Below, in pieces: positions 16,637-25,647 of a stretch of DNA of 42,975 bases. The DNA comes from an uncultured Solirubrobacterales bacterium (GTDB lineage: Bacteria; Actinomycetota; Thermoleophilia; Solirubrobacterales; Solirubrobacteraceae). The position numbers were made by a program, and so were the translations under genes. The stretch's first letter is position 1; the number at the start of each line of letters is the position of its first letter. Location of the stretch: assembly GCA_937973575.1 (NCBI GenBank), contig CALJKH010000061.1, forward strand, positions 1-42,975, read 5' to 3'. The notes below the pieces were generated by a model. The model did no database searches. It was not told the origin of the DNA and was given only the letters and a program-made list of their open reading frames with translations.

Positions 16637-18281
16637 ACGCTGACTCTGGCGCCGGGATCACCGGCTTGATCTGAGGGTCGTCAAAGGTAGGTCCGGTTCG
16701 CTTCGTGTCAACTGCTCCCCTGACGCTCCAATCAGCTTGGAGGGCCACGAACATCGCTGGCAGGAACCAGATCAAGTAGGTGTAGAACCAGTAGATCGCC
16801 ATCAGCTGGACAGCGATCAGAATCGCTGCTGAGAGCGCAGCGAGGTTCACCACAGTCCGCTTGCGAGCCACCGGGCGGAAGGTGGCCAGCAGGATCAACG
16901 CAGCGGTCAACACTCGCCAGCTAAGGCGGGACCACTCAGGAAGGTGCCAGTAGCCCCACGCCGAGAACGGTGAGTCGCGGCCTGCTTGGAAACCAACTGT
17001 CCGGTGGTAGACGGCCATTGGGTCGGAGAAGTAAGGGATCATCACCACTGCGCCAGCGACGGCACAGGCGATCGCGTAGACGATCACATCACGCAAGCGT
17101 GAGCTTCCTTTGACTCGCCAGAAGATTGGGACGAGCGTGAGCGACGCCATCTTGGACATGCCGCCGACCACTGCCGACGCTCCACGGAGAAACGCGCCGC
17201 GCGTCTTCCCAACGGTTGCGGCTAACAGCGTGAGGGCGAGCAGGGCTGCGGGTAGGCAGTCGTTTGCTGCGCACATAGCCACATAGAGAGTGAACGGGCA
17301 GGTGACCCAGAGCCAAGTTAGGAGTAGTGCGCCGGGCGGGCCCCGCAGCCGCCAGCCAACGAGTGCCATCAGGCCAATCGCAAGAAGGTCGATCACGATT
17401 GCGCCCGCACCCGCGGCAGCCAACCGCTCGTCGTTTGAGTTGGCATCGAAGATCGCAGCAAACGGAACATAAGCCGCCCAGGTGACAGGGCCGTAGGTGT
17501 CACCCCGGTTAATCCGCTCTGGGAAATGGCCGTAGACCGCCTGTCCACTGAAGAGCTTGTTCGCCCCAATCACACTCGCCTCACCCACATCAATGACGTT
17601 TCCGTCAGCTGCGGCAAAGGCGGCTCTGAAGCCGATCAGGAAGACAATGCCCGCCAGCATCACCTTTGGGCCGATCCAAGTCGTAAGCCCACCCGGCTCC
17701 TGCTTGCTGCGGCCAAGGCCGCGCCAGATCATCCTTCCGAGGAGCCAAAGGATTGGCGGGTAAAGAGCCGGAGTTGAAATGTCAATCCGGCCACGGTTGA
17801 AGCCTGCGATCGAGATTGAGAGAAGAGCAATCGCTCCGATGTCCAAGTGGGCGAGCTTGGGTCTCCCTCTCGGAATAAATGGGAGCAAGAAAAGGGCTAG
17901 CAGCGGGAGCCATATCCAGAGAGCGGACGCGTCCTTACCGAACGCCCCTGGGTAACCGCGCGCCATCGTCCACGCCGCCTGGAAGCCCGTCCACTTCTCA
18001 AGAACCTTGCCGTCCTTCTTGGCAACAAATACCTCTGCGACGAGCTGGCCGTCCTTTGTCCAAAGCTGCTCACGCCAGCGCTTGTCCTGCTTGGTCGAGT
18101 CCCAGTGCGAGCCAGGGTTGTCCCGGATCTCGCTCTTCACTGCTGGCAGACCCTTCGCAATCTGGAGTGCCTCAGCGCCGGTAATTCCGCCGCTTGAAGC
18201 GATCGCCTGACCGGGCCCAATCAGGGCGGCCGCTGCCAGCACGCTGGCTATGCCAAGGCTACGAGTTCGCACCCGACGCAT
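16611..18281 (-). CDS. GT87 (DUF2029)-like polytopic membrane protein with N-terminal PepSY-like domain
   Basis: The start at 18281 (MRRVRTRSLGIASVLAAAA) places a signal-peptide-like segment at the N-terminus; an in-frame ATG 12 codons upstream is possible. It yields about 556 residues. After the signal, about 90 residues (ALQIAKGLPAVKSEIRDNPG to KDGKVLEKWTGFQAAW) resemble a PepSY-like extracytoplasmic domain. Nine to ten hydrophobic helices then follow, with polyprenyl-phosphate-dependent glycosyltransferase features: INRGDTYGPVTWAAYVPFAA in the second half of the acidic loop region, and C-terminal helices. The gene overlaps the end of the upstream phosphodiesterase by 23 bases. A mannosyl- or arabinosyl-type transferase acting outside the membrane is inferred; no substrate can be named. 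Confidence 0.72.
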   Translation of the reverse strand: MRRVRTRSLGIASVLAAAALIGPGQAIASSGGITGAEALQIAKGLPAVKSEIRDNPGSHWDSTKQDKRWREQLWTKDGQLVAEVFVAKKDGKVLEKWTGFQAAWTMARGYPGAFGKDASALWIWLPLLALFLLPFIPRGRPKLAHLDIGAIALLSISIAGFNRGRIDISTPALYPPILWLLGRMIWRGLGRSKQEPGGLTTWIGPKVMLAGIVFLIGFRAAFAAADGNVIDVGEASVIGANKLFSGQAVYGHFPERINRGDTYGPVTWAAYVPFAAIFDANSNDERLAAAGAGAIVIDLLAIGLMALVGWRLRGPPGALLLTWLWVTCPFTLYVAMCAANDCLPAALLALTLLAATVGKTRGAFLRGASAVVGGMSKMASLTLVPIFWRVKGSSRLRDVIVYAIACAVAGAVVMIPYFSDPMAVYHRTVGFQAGRDSPFSAWGYWHLPEWSRLSWRVLTAALILLATFRPVARKRTVVNLAALSAAILIAVQLMAIYWFYTYLIWFLPAMFVALQADWSVRGAVDTKRTGPTFDDPQIKPVIPAPESAFRQAAEPA

Positions 18282-19740
18282 TCGCCATCCCGAAGTGATC
18301 AGTGACCATTCCTGCAATGTCGCGGATCCCCCACTCGCTCTTGGCTGCGCGGGAGTCAGGCCCAGTCCCCGCCCAGAGGAGAACCCCGTTGCTGTCTGAC
18401 CTGTGGAGCGAACCGTGGCTGCCGCCGCCGAGGTGTGAGGCTCCGCCCCAATCTAGGAACTCACAGCCTGGAGCCGCGGAGAAGAGAACATCTCCCGCCT
18501 GTGGGCAGTTGAGCGCCGACCAGATCCGCCGTAACGCGTCCGGATAATCACGACTAACAACTTGTCCGCCACCAGCGACTAAGTCCAAGACGGAAAGGTC
18601 GCCATCAACTGACCAGTCGCCACCGTGGCCGTCGACTAGATCCCCGCCAGGGGCGAATCTAAGTTCGGCCCCCATCTTCATGACACGGGCTTCGCCGGCC
18701 CCCATCATCATCGCGAGGTCAACTCCGCTTGACCTGAGCGCACTCGCTGCTGCACGCTCGGCAGTGGCAGCCCGGTCATCGCTCTTGAGGACGTAAACCA
18801 TTGCTGAACGCTGGGCCAGCCCAACTGCAATCTCCTGAGCTTCAATGCCTGAGTCATTCGGGGTCCTAACCCACCAGTCCTCAAAGGTCGCGAGCAGGTC
18901 AACCTTGCGTTCGACGAGCGCGTGGCCGTGGTCAGCAGCGACGATGATCCCGTAGCGGTCTAGCAGCGCATCGATTCCTCCGGCGGCATCAGCTAAGCGC
19001 TGTAGCTGTGCATCAGCTTCAGCTACTGAGTCGACCTGTGCGTCCGGGCCATGCTTGTGTGACCAGGTGTCGTTGTCAGGTAGCGAGAAGAGCATGAAGT
19101 CAAAGTCGTCCTGTGCCACCATCTCTGAGCCCACACAGCCGGTGTGGCGGTCGCGCACACCTGGCATTCCAAGCTGTGATTTACAGCCGGTCTTACGCGA
19201 GGAAAAGAGATCCGCGTAGAACAAATCCCGGGGCCCGTTGACCGGCTCGCGGAACAGCGTGCTGGTCGCAAACCTTGCGAGTCGGGACTCCCTCGCCGGC
19301 CGATGCTCGTGCGGTCCTCGGTAGATCAGATAGGTAGTCCCGACAGTTCTAAGCCCCTCAGCCTCAAGCGTTTCGAACACTGTCGGAACATCAGGTGAAA
19401 GGTGATCGCGGTTCATTGAGTAGACGGTGTCAGTGAGAGTCCTCGCGATCCCCTGGCGCCGGCCCGCGGCAAAACTGGACCCGTACTCGACGTAGCGCCG
19501 TTCCTTGCGGTGGTACCAATTCATTGAAGGGATGTGGTGCTCGTCAGGGCCCTTCCCGGTCGCAATGGTCGCGGCGCAAACCGGAGTTACAGAGGGGAAA
19601 GACGCCACGCTGTCGTCGACATAGACACCCTCGCCCATCAGCCTCGCGAGTACGGGAGCTGTCCCGTTGGCAACCGCCCGCTCAATTGCGTCGGGTACAA
19701 GTCCGTCAATGACGGCGAGGATCAGTCCGCGGCTGCTCAT
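18259..19740 (-). CDS. Alkaline phosphatase superfamily phosphodiesterase / nucleotide pyrophosphatase
   Basis: A protein of 493 residues from ATG 19740 (MSSRGLILAVIDGLVPD), where family homology begins. Metal-site and nucleophile motifs of type I phosphodiesterases are visible: VIDGL (Asp), SVTPVCAATIATGKGPDEHH (nucleophile Thr/Ser region), DNDTWSHKHGPDAQ (Asp/His), and VAADHGHALVE (Asp-His). A late His is in GASHLGGGSHGS. There is no signal peptide, so it is predicted to act in the cytoplasm or at the membrane surface. Possible substrates are phosphodiesters or phosphonates of sugar nucleotides or lipids. It is translationally linked to the GT87-like gene, which hints at a shared envelope-glycan or lipid role. 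It is divergent from the PLP aminotransferase gene, with 84 bases between starts. Confidence 0.84.
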   Translation of the reverse strand: MSSRGLILAVIDGLVPDAIERAVANGTAPVLARLMGEGVYVDDSVASFPSVTPVCAATIATGKGPDEHHIPSMNWYHRKERRYVEYGSSFAAGRRQGIARTLTDTVYSMNRDHLSPDVPTVFETLEAEGLRTVGTTYLIYRGPHEHRPARESRLARFATSTLFREPVNGPRDLFYADLFSSRKTGCKSQLGMPGVRDRHTGCVGSEMVAQDDFDFMLFSLPDNDTWSHKHGPDAQVDSVAEADAQLQRLADAAGGIDALLDRYGIIVAADHGHALVERKVDLLATFEDWWVRTPNDSGIEAQEIAVGLAQRSAMVYVLKSDDRAATAERAAASALRSSGVDLAMMMGAGEARVMKMGAELRFAPGGDLVDGHGGDWSVDGDLSVLDLVAGGGQVVSRDYPDALRRIWSALNCPQAGDVLFSAAPGCEFLDWGGASHLGGGSHGSLHRSDSNGVLLWAGTGPDSRAAKSEWGIRDIAGMVTDHFGMANASGANS

Positions 19741-19824
19741 ACTGGCGGTCACGGTAGCGGGCAGGGCGAACCAGACCGCCCTCGTGCCACCAGCCGCTAT
19801 TGCCTCCGGTACCTTCCACCTGCA

Positions 19825-21192
19825 GTGAGTACCGACGACCGCAAACCAACTTCCGGTGCGGACGCTGGCGTAATCGCCCGCTATTCGAACCTCTTCGCCC
19901 AACGCACTGGGAGCATGACTTCCTCAGCGATGCGCGACCTTATGTCGATCACTGCTCGCCCCGAAGTGATCTCGCTTGCCGGAGGGTTGCCGGATACATC
20001 GACCTTCCCGCCAGAGTCGTGGGCCTCACTGATGGGTGGACTCGCCGCGAAGGAGCTTGCTAATGCTCTCCAATACGGGCCGACCGAGGGCCTGCCGGAT
20101 GCTCGCCTCAGCGCAGTCGAAGTGATGCGCCACGAGGGAATCGAAGTTGATCCAGACGAAGTCCTGATGACAACCGGAGGCCAGCAAGGCCTCGACTTGG
20201 TTTGCAAAATCCTCGTTGATCCAGGCGATGTGATCATCGCTGAGGGGCCAACCTACCCAGGGGCTATCACCGCCTTTAACGCTTACCAACCGCGGGTCGA
20301 GCATGTGCTCACAGACAACGACGGCATGGACCCTGCGGCTCTCCGCGAGAAGCTCGCCGAGCTCGATGCCGAGGGCGCCCGAATCAAGTTTCTCTACCTC
20401 ATCCCAAACTTCCAGAACCCATCCGGGGTAACCCTCTCTGAGGAGCGCCGGAGAGAGATCGTGGCGATTGCGCGTGAACGCGAGCTTCTGATTGTGGAAG
20501 ACAATCCGTACAGCCTTCTTCGCTACGAAGAGGACTCGATTCCGTCCCTACTTGAGATTGATGGTGGAGAGTCAGTTATCTACATCGGCACCTTCTCGAA
20601 GATTCTCTCGCCCGGTATTCGGTTGGGTTGGATTACTGCCCCAAGGCCGGTTCTCGACAAGTTCAACCTCGCCAAGCAAGGCGCCGACCTCTGCTCCTCC
20701 TCTCTATCGCAGCACTTTGTAAGCGCTTACCTAAACAGCGGCCATTGGCCTGACTACATGACAAGCCTGCGTCGGATCTACAAGGCTCGCCGCAACGCAA
20801 TGCTCGAAAGCCTCGAAGCAGAAATGCCGGAGGGAACCACTTGGACCCAACCGGCAGGCGGCCTCTTTATCTGGGCCACGCTGCCCAGCTACATCGACAC
20901 AACCGACCTCCTTGCTCGCGCTCTGCGCGACAACGTGGCCTTCGTCCCGGGGCGCGCTGCGTGGACTAATGGAATGGGGTCGTCCTCAATGCGTCTGAAT
21001 TTCTCAGGAGTCGACGAGGAACGAATCCGCGAGGGGATCAGCCGTATCGCAGGTGTGGCGCGTGAACAGGTTGACCTCTACGAGACGATGATGGGCAAGC
21101 CGAAGCCAACACCTAAGGCCGACGCCCCAAGGGCCGAGGGCGCAAAGGTCGTTCCGCTTCCAACACGCAGAGCCGCAGGAGAGAACCGATGA
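19825..21192 (+). CDS. PLP-dependent class I/II aminotransferase (LysN/MocR-type)
   Basis: A protein of 455 residues from GTG 19825, chosen because the frame upstream is antisense to the phosphodiesterase gene. Family segments are ARPEVISLAGGLPDTSTFP, QYGPTEGLPDARLSAVE, TTGGQQGLDLVCKILVDPGD, LIPNFQNPSGVTLSEERR and the Schiff-base Lys in YIGTFSKILSPGIRLGW. The closest functional classes are 2-aminoadipate, aromatic or branched-chain aminotransferases. The C-terminal 30 residues are Lys/Pro/Ala-rich and dispensable-looking. Its stop overlaps the start of D-Ala-D-Ala ligase as ATGA, so it might supply D- or L-amino acid precursors, but that is inference. Confidence 0.88.
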   Translation: MSTDDRKPTSGADAGVIARYSNLFAQRTGSMTSSAMRDLMSITARPEVISLAGGLPDTSTFPPESWASLMGGLAAKELANALQYGPTEGLPDARLSAVEVMRHEGIEVDPDEVLMTTGGQQGLDLVCKILVDPGDVIIAEGPTYPGAITAFNAYQPRVEHVLTDNDGMDPAALREKLAELDAEGARIKFLYLIPNFQNPSGVTLSEERRREIVAIARERELLIVEDNPYSLLRYEEDSIPSLLEIDGGESVIYIGTFSKILSPGIRLGWITAPRPVLDKFNLAKQGADLCSSSLSQHFVSAYLNSGHWPDYMTSLRRIYKARRNAMLESLEAEMPEGTTWTQPAGGLFIWATLPSYIDTTDLLARALRDNVAFVPGRAAWTNGMGSSSMRLNFSGVDEERIREGISRIAGVAREQVDLYETMMGKPKPTPKADAPRAEGAKVVPLPTRRAAGENR

Positions 21193-22124
21193 AGATCGCA
21201 GTCCTTGAAGGTGGCCGATCCTTGGAACGCGGCGTCTCATTGCGAACCGGCACTCGCGTAAAGGAAGCCCTTACCCGTCTCGGGCACGAGGTCGTGTCGG
21301 TCGACGCTGACACCCAGATGATCAGCAACCTCCGTAGCGAGAAGCCAGACATTGCCTTTGTCGCCCTCCATGGCCGTGACGGCGAGGACGGGACCGTGCA
21401 GCAAATGCTCCGCCTACTTGGCATTGCCCACACTGGCTCAGACGTTGCCGCGGCAGCTCGAAGTGGAGATAAGTCGATTGCGAAGCGGCGCTTGATCGCG
21501 GCTGGCCTGCCAACTCCGGACTTCTTCGTTCTTGACGCGACAGCAGTTCGAGATCTCGCCGCAGTGCAGGTTGTCCCCGAGATCGGTGAGCGACTCGGCT
21601 GGCCGCTGATCGTCAAGCCAGCTCTTCAGGGGTCCTCTCTTGGAGTGAAGCTTGTTGAAGCCGCCTCTGAGGTACCGGGCGCGCTGCTCTCCGCCCTCTC
21701 TTACGACTCCAAGGTCCTCCTCGAGAAGTTCCATTCGGGCCGCGAGCTGGCAGTCACAGTGATCGGTGAAACATCGGGAACCAAAGCCTTCCCACCAGTT
21801 GAGGCGATCCCAGTCAGCGCCGGCTACGACTTTGAGGCCCGCTACGAGATCGGTGCAACTCGGTTTGAGTGCCCGCCCGACCTTGACCCCAGTCTGATTG
21901 CGACAGCGCAGGACCTCGCCGTCAAGACATTCGATGCTCTCGATTGCTCTGGAGTTGCACGAGTCGACCTAATTCTCAGCGACGACGGCAGTTTCACGAT
22001 CCTCGAGCTGGACTCAGTGCCCGGATTAACTCAGACAAGCCTTGTACCACTGGCTGCTGCAGCCGGTGGAGTCGAATTTGATGCTCTTGTCGAGCGCATG
22101 CTCGACCTCGCAGTGCGGCCTTAA
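21189..22124 (+). CDS. ddl: D-alanine--D-alanine ligase
   Basis: A 311-residue ATP-grasp ligase. The N-terminal MKIAVLEGGRSLERGVSLRTG and FVALHGRDGEDGTVQ are Ddl marks. Other family segments are YTGSDV-like AHTGSDVAAAARSGDKSIAK, PLIVKPALQGSSLGV (ATP binding), LLEKFHSGRELAVTVIG, GVARVDLILSDDGSFTILE and LDSVPGLTQTSLVP. It makes the D-Ala-D-Ala dipeptide for peptidoglycan in the cytoplasm. It starts within the upstream aminotransferase stop codon (ATGA). The stop codon is directly adjacent to that of the convergent bifunctional nuclease gene, leaving no space for a terminator. Confidence 0.93.
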   Translation: MKIAVLEGGRSLERGVSLRTGTRVKEALTRLGHEVVSVDADTQMISNLRSEKPDIAFVALHGRDGEDGTVQQMLRLLGIAHTGSDVAAAARSGDKSIAKRRLIAAGLPTPDFFVLDATAVRDLAAVQVVPEIGERLGWPLIVKPALQGSSLGVKLVEAASEVPGALLSALSYDSKVLLEKFHSGRELAVTVIGETSGTKAFPPVEAIPVSAGYDFEARYEIGATRFECPPDLDPSLIATAQDLAVKTFDALDCSGVARVDLILSDDGSFTILELDSVPGLTQTSLVPLAAAAGGVEFDALVERMLDLAVRP

Positions 22125-22622
22125 CTAGCCGTCCTGGCCGCCGGCGAAGTCCTCTGGGCTTACATCCTCGAGGAACTCCTTGAACTTCTCAACGACCTCG
22201 TCGGTGTCCTCGTTCTCATGCTCGAACTCGATCGAAGACTCCTCGACTACATCTTCCGCGGCAAAGATCGGCGCCCCGCTGCGAACTGCCAGTGCAAGGG
22301 CATCACTTGGGCGTGAGTCAATTTCGATTTCGCGACCATCGCCAGTGGCAATCGTGATCGAGGCGTAGAAGGTGTTGTCACGAAGCTCAGTAATGGAGAC
22401 GCGCACACACTGTGCGTCAAGCTCGCCAAGAGTTTCTGTCAGCAGGTCATGAGTCATTGGCCTAGGAGTTGACGACCCCTGCAGCTTCATCAGAATCGCG
22501 GCTGCCTCGGGGTGCCCGATCCAGATCGGCAGGAAGCGGTTTGTTTCAACAGCCTTGAGCAGCACGATGGGCTGCTTGCCGACCATGTCGAAGCTCACGC
22601 CGTATATGACCATTTCCTGCAC
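22125..22622 (-). CDS. Bifunctional nuclease (BFN, DUF151) family protein
   Basis: A 165-residue protein with the DUF151 core: LLKAVETNRFLPIWIGHPEAAAI, RPMTHDLLTETLGEL, FYASITI and the highly conserved EIDSRPSDALALAVRSGAPIF (given here as adjacent pieces EIDSRPSDALAL and AVRSGAPIF). The C-terminal 30 residues are very acidic. The GTG start at 22622 is supported by an AAGGAG Shine-Dalgarno with about a 6-nt spacer. Plant members act as nucleases and the bacterial role is unclear. The gene ends against ddl. Upstream lies a 10-bp hairpin region and tRNA-Ile. Confidence 0.85.
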   Translation of the reverse strand: MQEMVIYGVSFDMVGKQPIVLLKAVETNRFLPIWIGHPEAAAILMKLQGSSTPRPMTHDLLTETLGELDAQCVRVSITELRDNTFYASITIATGDGREIEIDSRPSDALALAVRSGAPIFAAEDVVEESSIEFEHENEDTDEVVEKFKEFLEDVSPEDFAGGQDG

Positions 22623-22673
22623 TGAAGGCTCCTTAAGGGTTCTATTCGAAGGCTAGCGGCCGTCTAGGCAGGC

Positions 22674-22702
22674 AAGGAACTCCTGCGCGGAGTGGAGTCC
22701 TT
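22674..22702 (-). terminator. Bulged hairpin between tRNA-Ile and the BFN gene
   Basis: AAGGA-ACTCC pairs with GGAGT and TCCTT, giving a 10-bp stem with a 4-nt one-sided bulge and a 5-nt loop. On the minus strand it follows tRNA-Ile by about 40 bases and precedes the BFN gene's likely promoter. There is no T-run, so termination versus processing cannot be decided. The remaining bases between 22623 and 22742 show only a weak TAGCCT (-10-like) element. Confidence 0.3.
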
Positions 22703-22742
22703 CTGTTCAGAGGCCTGACTTCCTTCAGGAGACAACGGAAAG

Positions 22743-22816
<74 letters not shown>

Positions 22817-22926
22817 GCTGCGAGGCGCAGTCTAACGAGGCGCGGCAAATGGCGGCGCCCCGGGATCCTGCTGGCTTCGAACTCCCCTGGCGCGAATGAG
22901 GTGCCGCCCTGTGCGATCCTCGCATC

Positions 22927-23856
22927 TTGCTCATCCTGGCCATCACCACTCTCTTCGCGACGATGCTCGGTGTTCTAGTTGAACGCCGCTGGTCAAAGTC
23001 CGCGCAGAGGCTGTCCAGCAGGCTGCTTGAGGCAATTGTCTTCCTGCTTCTGCCGGTGATCATTTTCTTCACGGTGATCCACCTCAAGGTCACCCCGTCG
23101 ATTGGCGCAGGGCTTGGCTTTGGCTGGGTCGAGCGGCTGGTTGTGTTTGCTTTGGCCTGGTTCATCGGGTCGCGGCTTCTGCGCCTCACTCGGCCGGAGA
23201 CAGGCGCTGTGATGACGACAGCGAGCCTTGCCAATACGGGCTACCTCGGAATACCGCTGGTCGGGCTGATGCTGGGTAAAGACAAGATTGGCCTTGCGGT
23301 TACCTACGACACGGTTGTGAACGCTCCAGCAGTTGTCCTACTTGGGTTTGGAATCGGAGCAGCCTTCGGCACCAAAGCTGGCAGGTCGGCAAGGGATCGA
23401 GCTAAGGCATTCATCCTCCGTAACCCGCCGCTCTACGCGCTGGTCCTCGCACTGGTGCTCCCTAGTTCAGTCGCACCGTCGTGGGGCTCAGATCTTGCTC
23501 ACGTCCTCGCGTTAGGAATAGCGCCCCTTGGATTCTTTGCACTCGGTGTCAACCTGATGCTCGAGCATGAGGAGACCGGTGTGCGGATCTTCCCCCCTCA
23601 GCTGACCGCGCCAGTAGTCACAGCGGTCGGCCTGCGCTGTCTTGTTGCCCCAGCCACAATAGCTTTGCTTTCAGTGACACTGATCGGGGTCCCTACAACC
23701 TTCCTAGTTGAAGCAGCTATGGCCTCCGGGATCAACTCACTGGTTGTAGCCCACATCTACGGCCTTGACATGCGCATCACCGTCGGTGCGATCACCTGGT
23801 CGACCGCACTAGTGATCGCGGTCGCGGCCGTGATTGAGGTCCTCGGCGGCTTCTAG
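22927..23856 (+). CDS. AEC (auxin efflux carrier) family transporter
   Basis: A 309-residue membrane protein with about ten hydrophobic helices in the 5+5 arrangement of the AEC family. Diagnostic segments are SLANTGYLGIPLVGLMLG (family NTGxxGxP motif in helix 4) and the matching second half AMASGINSLVVAHIYGLD. Members move carboxylates or other anions across the inner membrane; the substrate is unknown. It begins with TTG at 22927, placing the first helix at residue 1; the next in-frame Met would cut that helix. The gene is convergent with parB, with 3 bases between the stops. Confidence 0.85.
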   Translation: MLILAITTLFATMLGVLVERRWSKSAQRLSSRLLEAIVFLLLPVIIFFTVIHLKVTPSIGAGLGFGWVERLVVFALAWFIGSRLLRLTRPETGAVMTTASLANTGYLGIPLVGLMLGKDKIGLAVTYDTVVNAPAVVLLGFGIGAAFGTKAGRSARDRAKAFILRNPPLYALVLALVLPSSVAPSWGSDLAHVLALGIAPLGFFALGVNLMLEHEETGVRIFPPQLTAPVVTAVGLRCLVAPATIALLSVTLIGVPTTFLVEAAMASGINSLVVAHIYGLDMRITVGAITWSTALVIAVAAVIEVLGGF

Positions 23857-23859
23857 CGA

Positions 23860-24771
23860 TCAGGCAGCCTTACGGCGGGCAGTCTGAGCGAACGCGATCG
23901 CCTCAGGCATTGAGTCGAAGTCAATTACAACTCGGCAACCTGAGCCCTTGGCCTTGGTATCGATTGATACGCCCAGGCGTCGCTCAAGCAGTTCGCTGAT
24001 CTCAACTAGCGCTGCCTCGTGATCGGCATGAATGTCAACTGAAGTTGTCGAGCCTTCCTCGAGAGACCTTGCGCGCTCCTCTGTTGTCCGCACTGACCAA
24101 CCGCGGCGTGCCGCTTCACTAGCCAATTGCCGACGAATGTCGTGGCGCTTAGCCATCAGCAATGCCCGCCCGTGGCCCTCACTGAGACGCCCGTCCTCCA
24201 GCATCTCTAGGGCTTCGTCTGGGAGGTCGAGAAGTCGAATGAGGTTGGAAACTGCAGCACGGCTACGACCGACCCTACGACCAACTTCTTCCTTGCTCAG
24301 ACCGAGCTCATCAACGAGTGCTGCGCAGGCCTTGGCCTCTTCAATCGGGTTCAGGTCCTCACGGGCCATGTTCTCAATCAAGGCAACTTCGATAGCCACT
24401 GAGTCGTCGTCGTCGCGAACCACAGCGGGAATTTCAGTGAGTCCAGCAGCTGTTGCTGCGCGCCAGCGGCGCTCGCCAGCGATTAGCTCCCAGCCACCAG
24501 CGGGAAGGGGACGAACAAGGATTGGCTGAAGGACGCCGCGCTCGGTAATGGAGCCTGACAGAGCGTCCAAGGCCTTCTCATCGAACTGCTTGCGAGGCTG
24601 GCGAGGATTGGCTTTGATGCTGGCGATCGGGATTGACCGGAGCTCCTCCGGCCGGCCATCTTCACGTGGGACGACCGAGAGCAGCGCTCCAAGACCCTTG
24701 CCTAGCCCAGCGCTCCTTGACTCACTGCCAAGCCCTGATCCAAGGCCTGTCTTCTTAGCTGCTTCTCCCAT
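23860..24771 (-). CDS. parB: Chromosome partitioning protein ParB (CTPase, parS-binding)
   Basis: A 303-residue ParB. The N-terminal domain has IPIASIKANPRQPRKQFD and the CTP-binding motifs ELIAGERRWRAA (GERRxRA) and LIENMAREDLNPIEEAKA. A central HTH (LSKEEVGRRVGRSRAAVSNL) reads parS, and the C-terminal part forms the dimer domain. ParB loads on parS, spreads as a CTP-dependent clamp, recruits SMC and works with ParA. It is 33 nt downstream of parA. A near-perfect parS site lies at 26362-26379. Confidence 0.95.
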   Translation of the reverse strand: MGEAAKKTGLGSGLGSESRSAGLGKGLGALLSVVPREDGRPEELRSIPIASIKANPRQPRKQFDEKALDALSGSITERGVLQPILVRPLPAGGWELIAGERRWRAATAAGLTEIPAVVRDDDDSVAIEVALIENMAREDLNPIEEAKACAALVDELGLSKEEVGRRVGRSRAAVSNLIRLLDLPDEALEMLEDGRLSEGHGRALLMAKRHDIRRQLASEAARRGWSVRTTEERARSLEEGSTTSVDIHADHEAALVEISELLERRLGVSIDTKAKGSGCRVVIDFDSMPEAIAFAQTARRKAA

Positions 24772-24804
24772 GTTCCTAATTCCTCCGTTGTTTAAAAGTT
24801 TGCT

Positions 24805-25593
24805 TTATGCTGCGAGTGTCTCGGTGCTGGCGCCCCTGGAAACAACCTCCCGGGCGAGCGCTACATACGCCTCAGACCCAGCGCAGTGCGGGTCATGGTG
24901 GATGACTGGCATGCCATGGCTCGGCGACTCGCCGATCCGCACGTTCCTCGGGATTACTGAGTCGAAGACAAGGGTCGGGAAGTGGGTCCTCAGCTCAGTC
25001 TCCACATCTCGTGAGAGACGTGTGCGCATGTCATGCATCGTGAGAACGAGACCGCAAACCGTGAGGCTCGGGTTGAGTTCTCTGCGCACGAGCTCCAGAG
25101 TGTCGAGGAGGCCAGCGAGGCCCTCTAGGGCGTAGTACTCGGACTGCACTGGAACGATTACCTCATCGGCAGCGGCAAGCGCATTGACCGTGAGCGGTCC
25201 AAGCGATGGCGGGCAGTCAATGATGATGAAGTCAAATCGGCTCCGGACAGTCTCCAGCGTGGACTTAAGGATTCTCTGGAAGTCATCCTCCCGTGGAAGC
25301 TCGACGCTGGCACCGGCGAGTGAAGGAGTTGCTGGCATTACCGACAGATTCGCGATTGATGTTCGGTGAATCGCTGATGTTGCAATCGCAGTGCCTGAAA
25401 TTGCGTCGTAGATCGACGGATGTAGATCCTTCGGAAGCCCAACTCCAACGGTCGCGTTTGCTTGAGGATCCATGTCCACGAGCAGCGTTGGGTATCCCGC
25501 CTCGGCGATGCAGGCGGCGAGGTTTACAGCGGTCGTCGTCTTACCAACTCCGCCCTTCTGATTGGCTACTGCGCATATGCGTCCCATAGCCAA
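24805..25593 (-). CDS. parA: Chromosome partitioning ATPase ParA (Soj)
   Basis: A 262-residue ParA/Soj-type ATPase with the deviant Walker A NQKGGVGKTTTAVNLAA, the A' motif LLVDMDPQANATVGVG and Walker B FDFIIIDCPPSLG. ParA dimers bind DNA non-specifically and, with ParB, pull replicated origins apart. The short N-terminal extension before the Walker A argues for a chromosomal (Soj) type without its own HTH. An ATG two codons in (MGRICAVANQ) is also a possible start. The gene is 54 nt after rsmG, within the conserved rsmG-parA-parB order. Confidence 0.95.
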   Translation of the reverse strand: MAMGRICAVANQKGGVGKTTTAVNLAACIAEAGYPTLLVDMDPQANATVGVGLPKDLHPSIYDAISGTAIATSAIHRTSIANLSVMPATPSLAGASVELPREDDFQRILKSTLETVRSRFDFIIIDCPPSLGPLTVNALAAADEVIVPVQSEYYALEGLAGLLDTLELVRRELNPSLTVCGLVLTMHDMRTRLSRDVETELRTHFPTLVFDSVIPRNVRIGESPSHGMPVIHHDPHCAGSEAYVALAREVVSRGASTETLAA

Positions 25594-25647
25594 AAGGTAG
25601 ACCCGCGTCCGGTCGGAACCTTGATTTTATGGGGATTTGCAGGTAGG

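Noticed and set aside
19534..19824. Upstream in-frame extension of the PLP aminotransferase
   Set aside because: It is antisense to the phosphodiesterase gene and has no aminotransferase homology; the start is placed at GTG 19825.
24661..24670. Second parS-like sequence TTCACGTGGG within parB
   Set aside because: Only the CACGTG core and one half site match; the other half lacks GAAAC.
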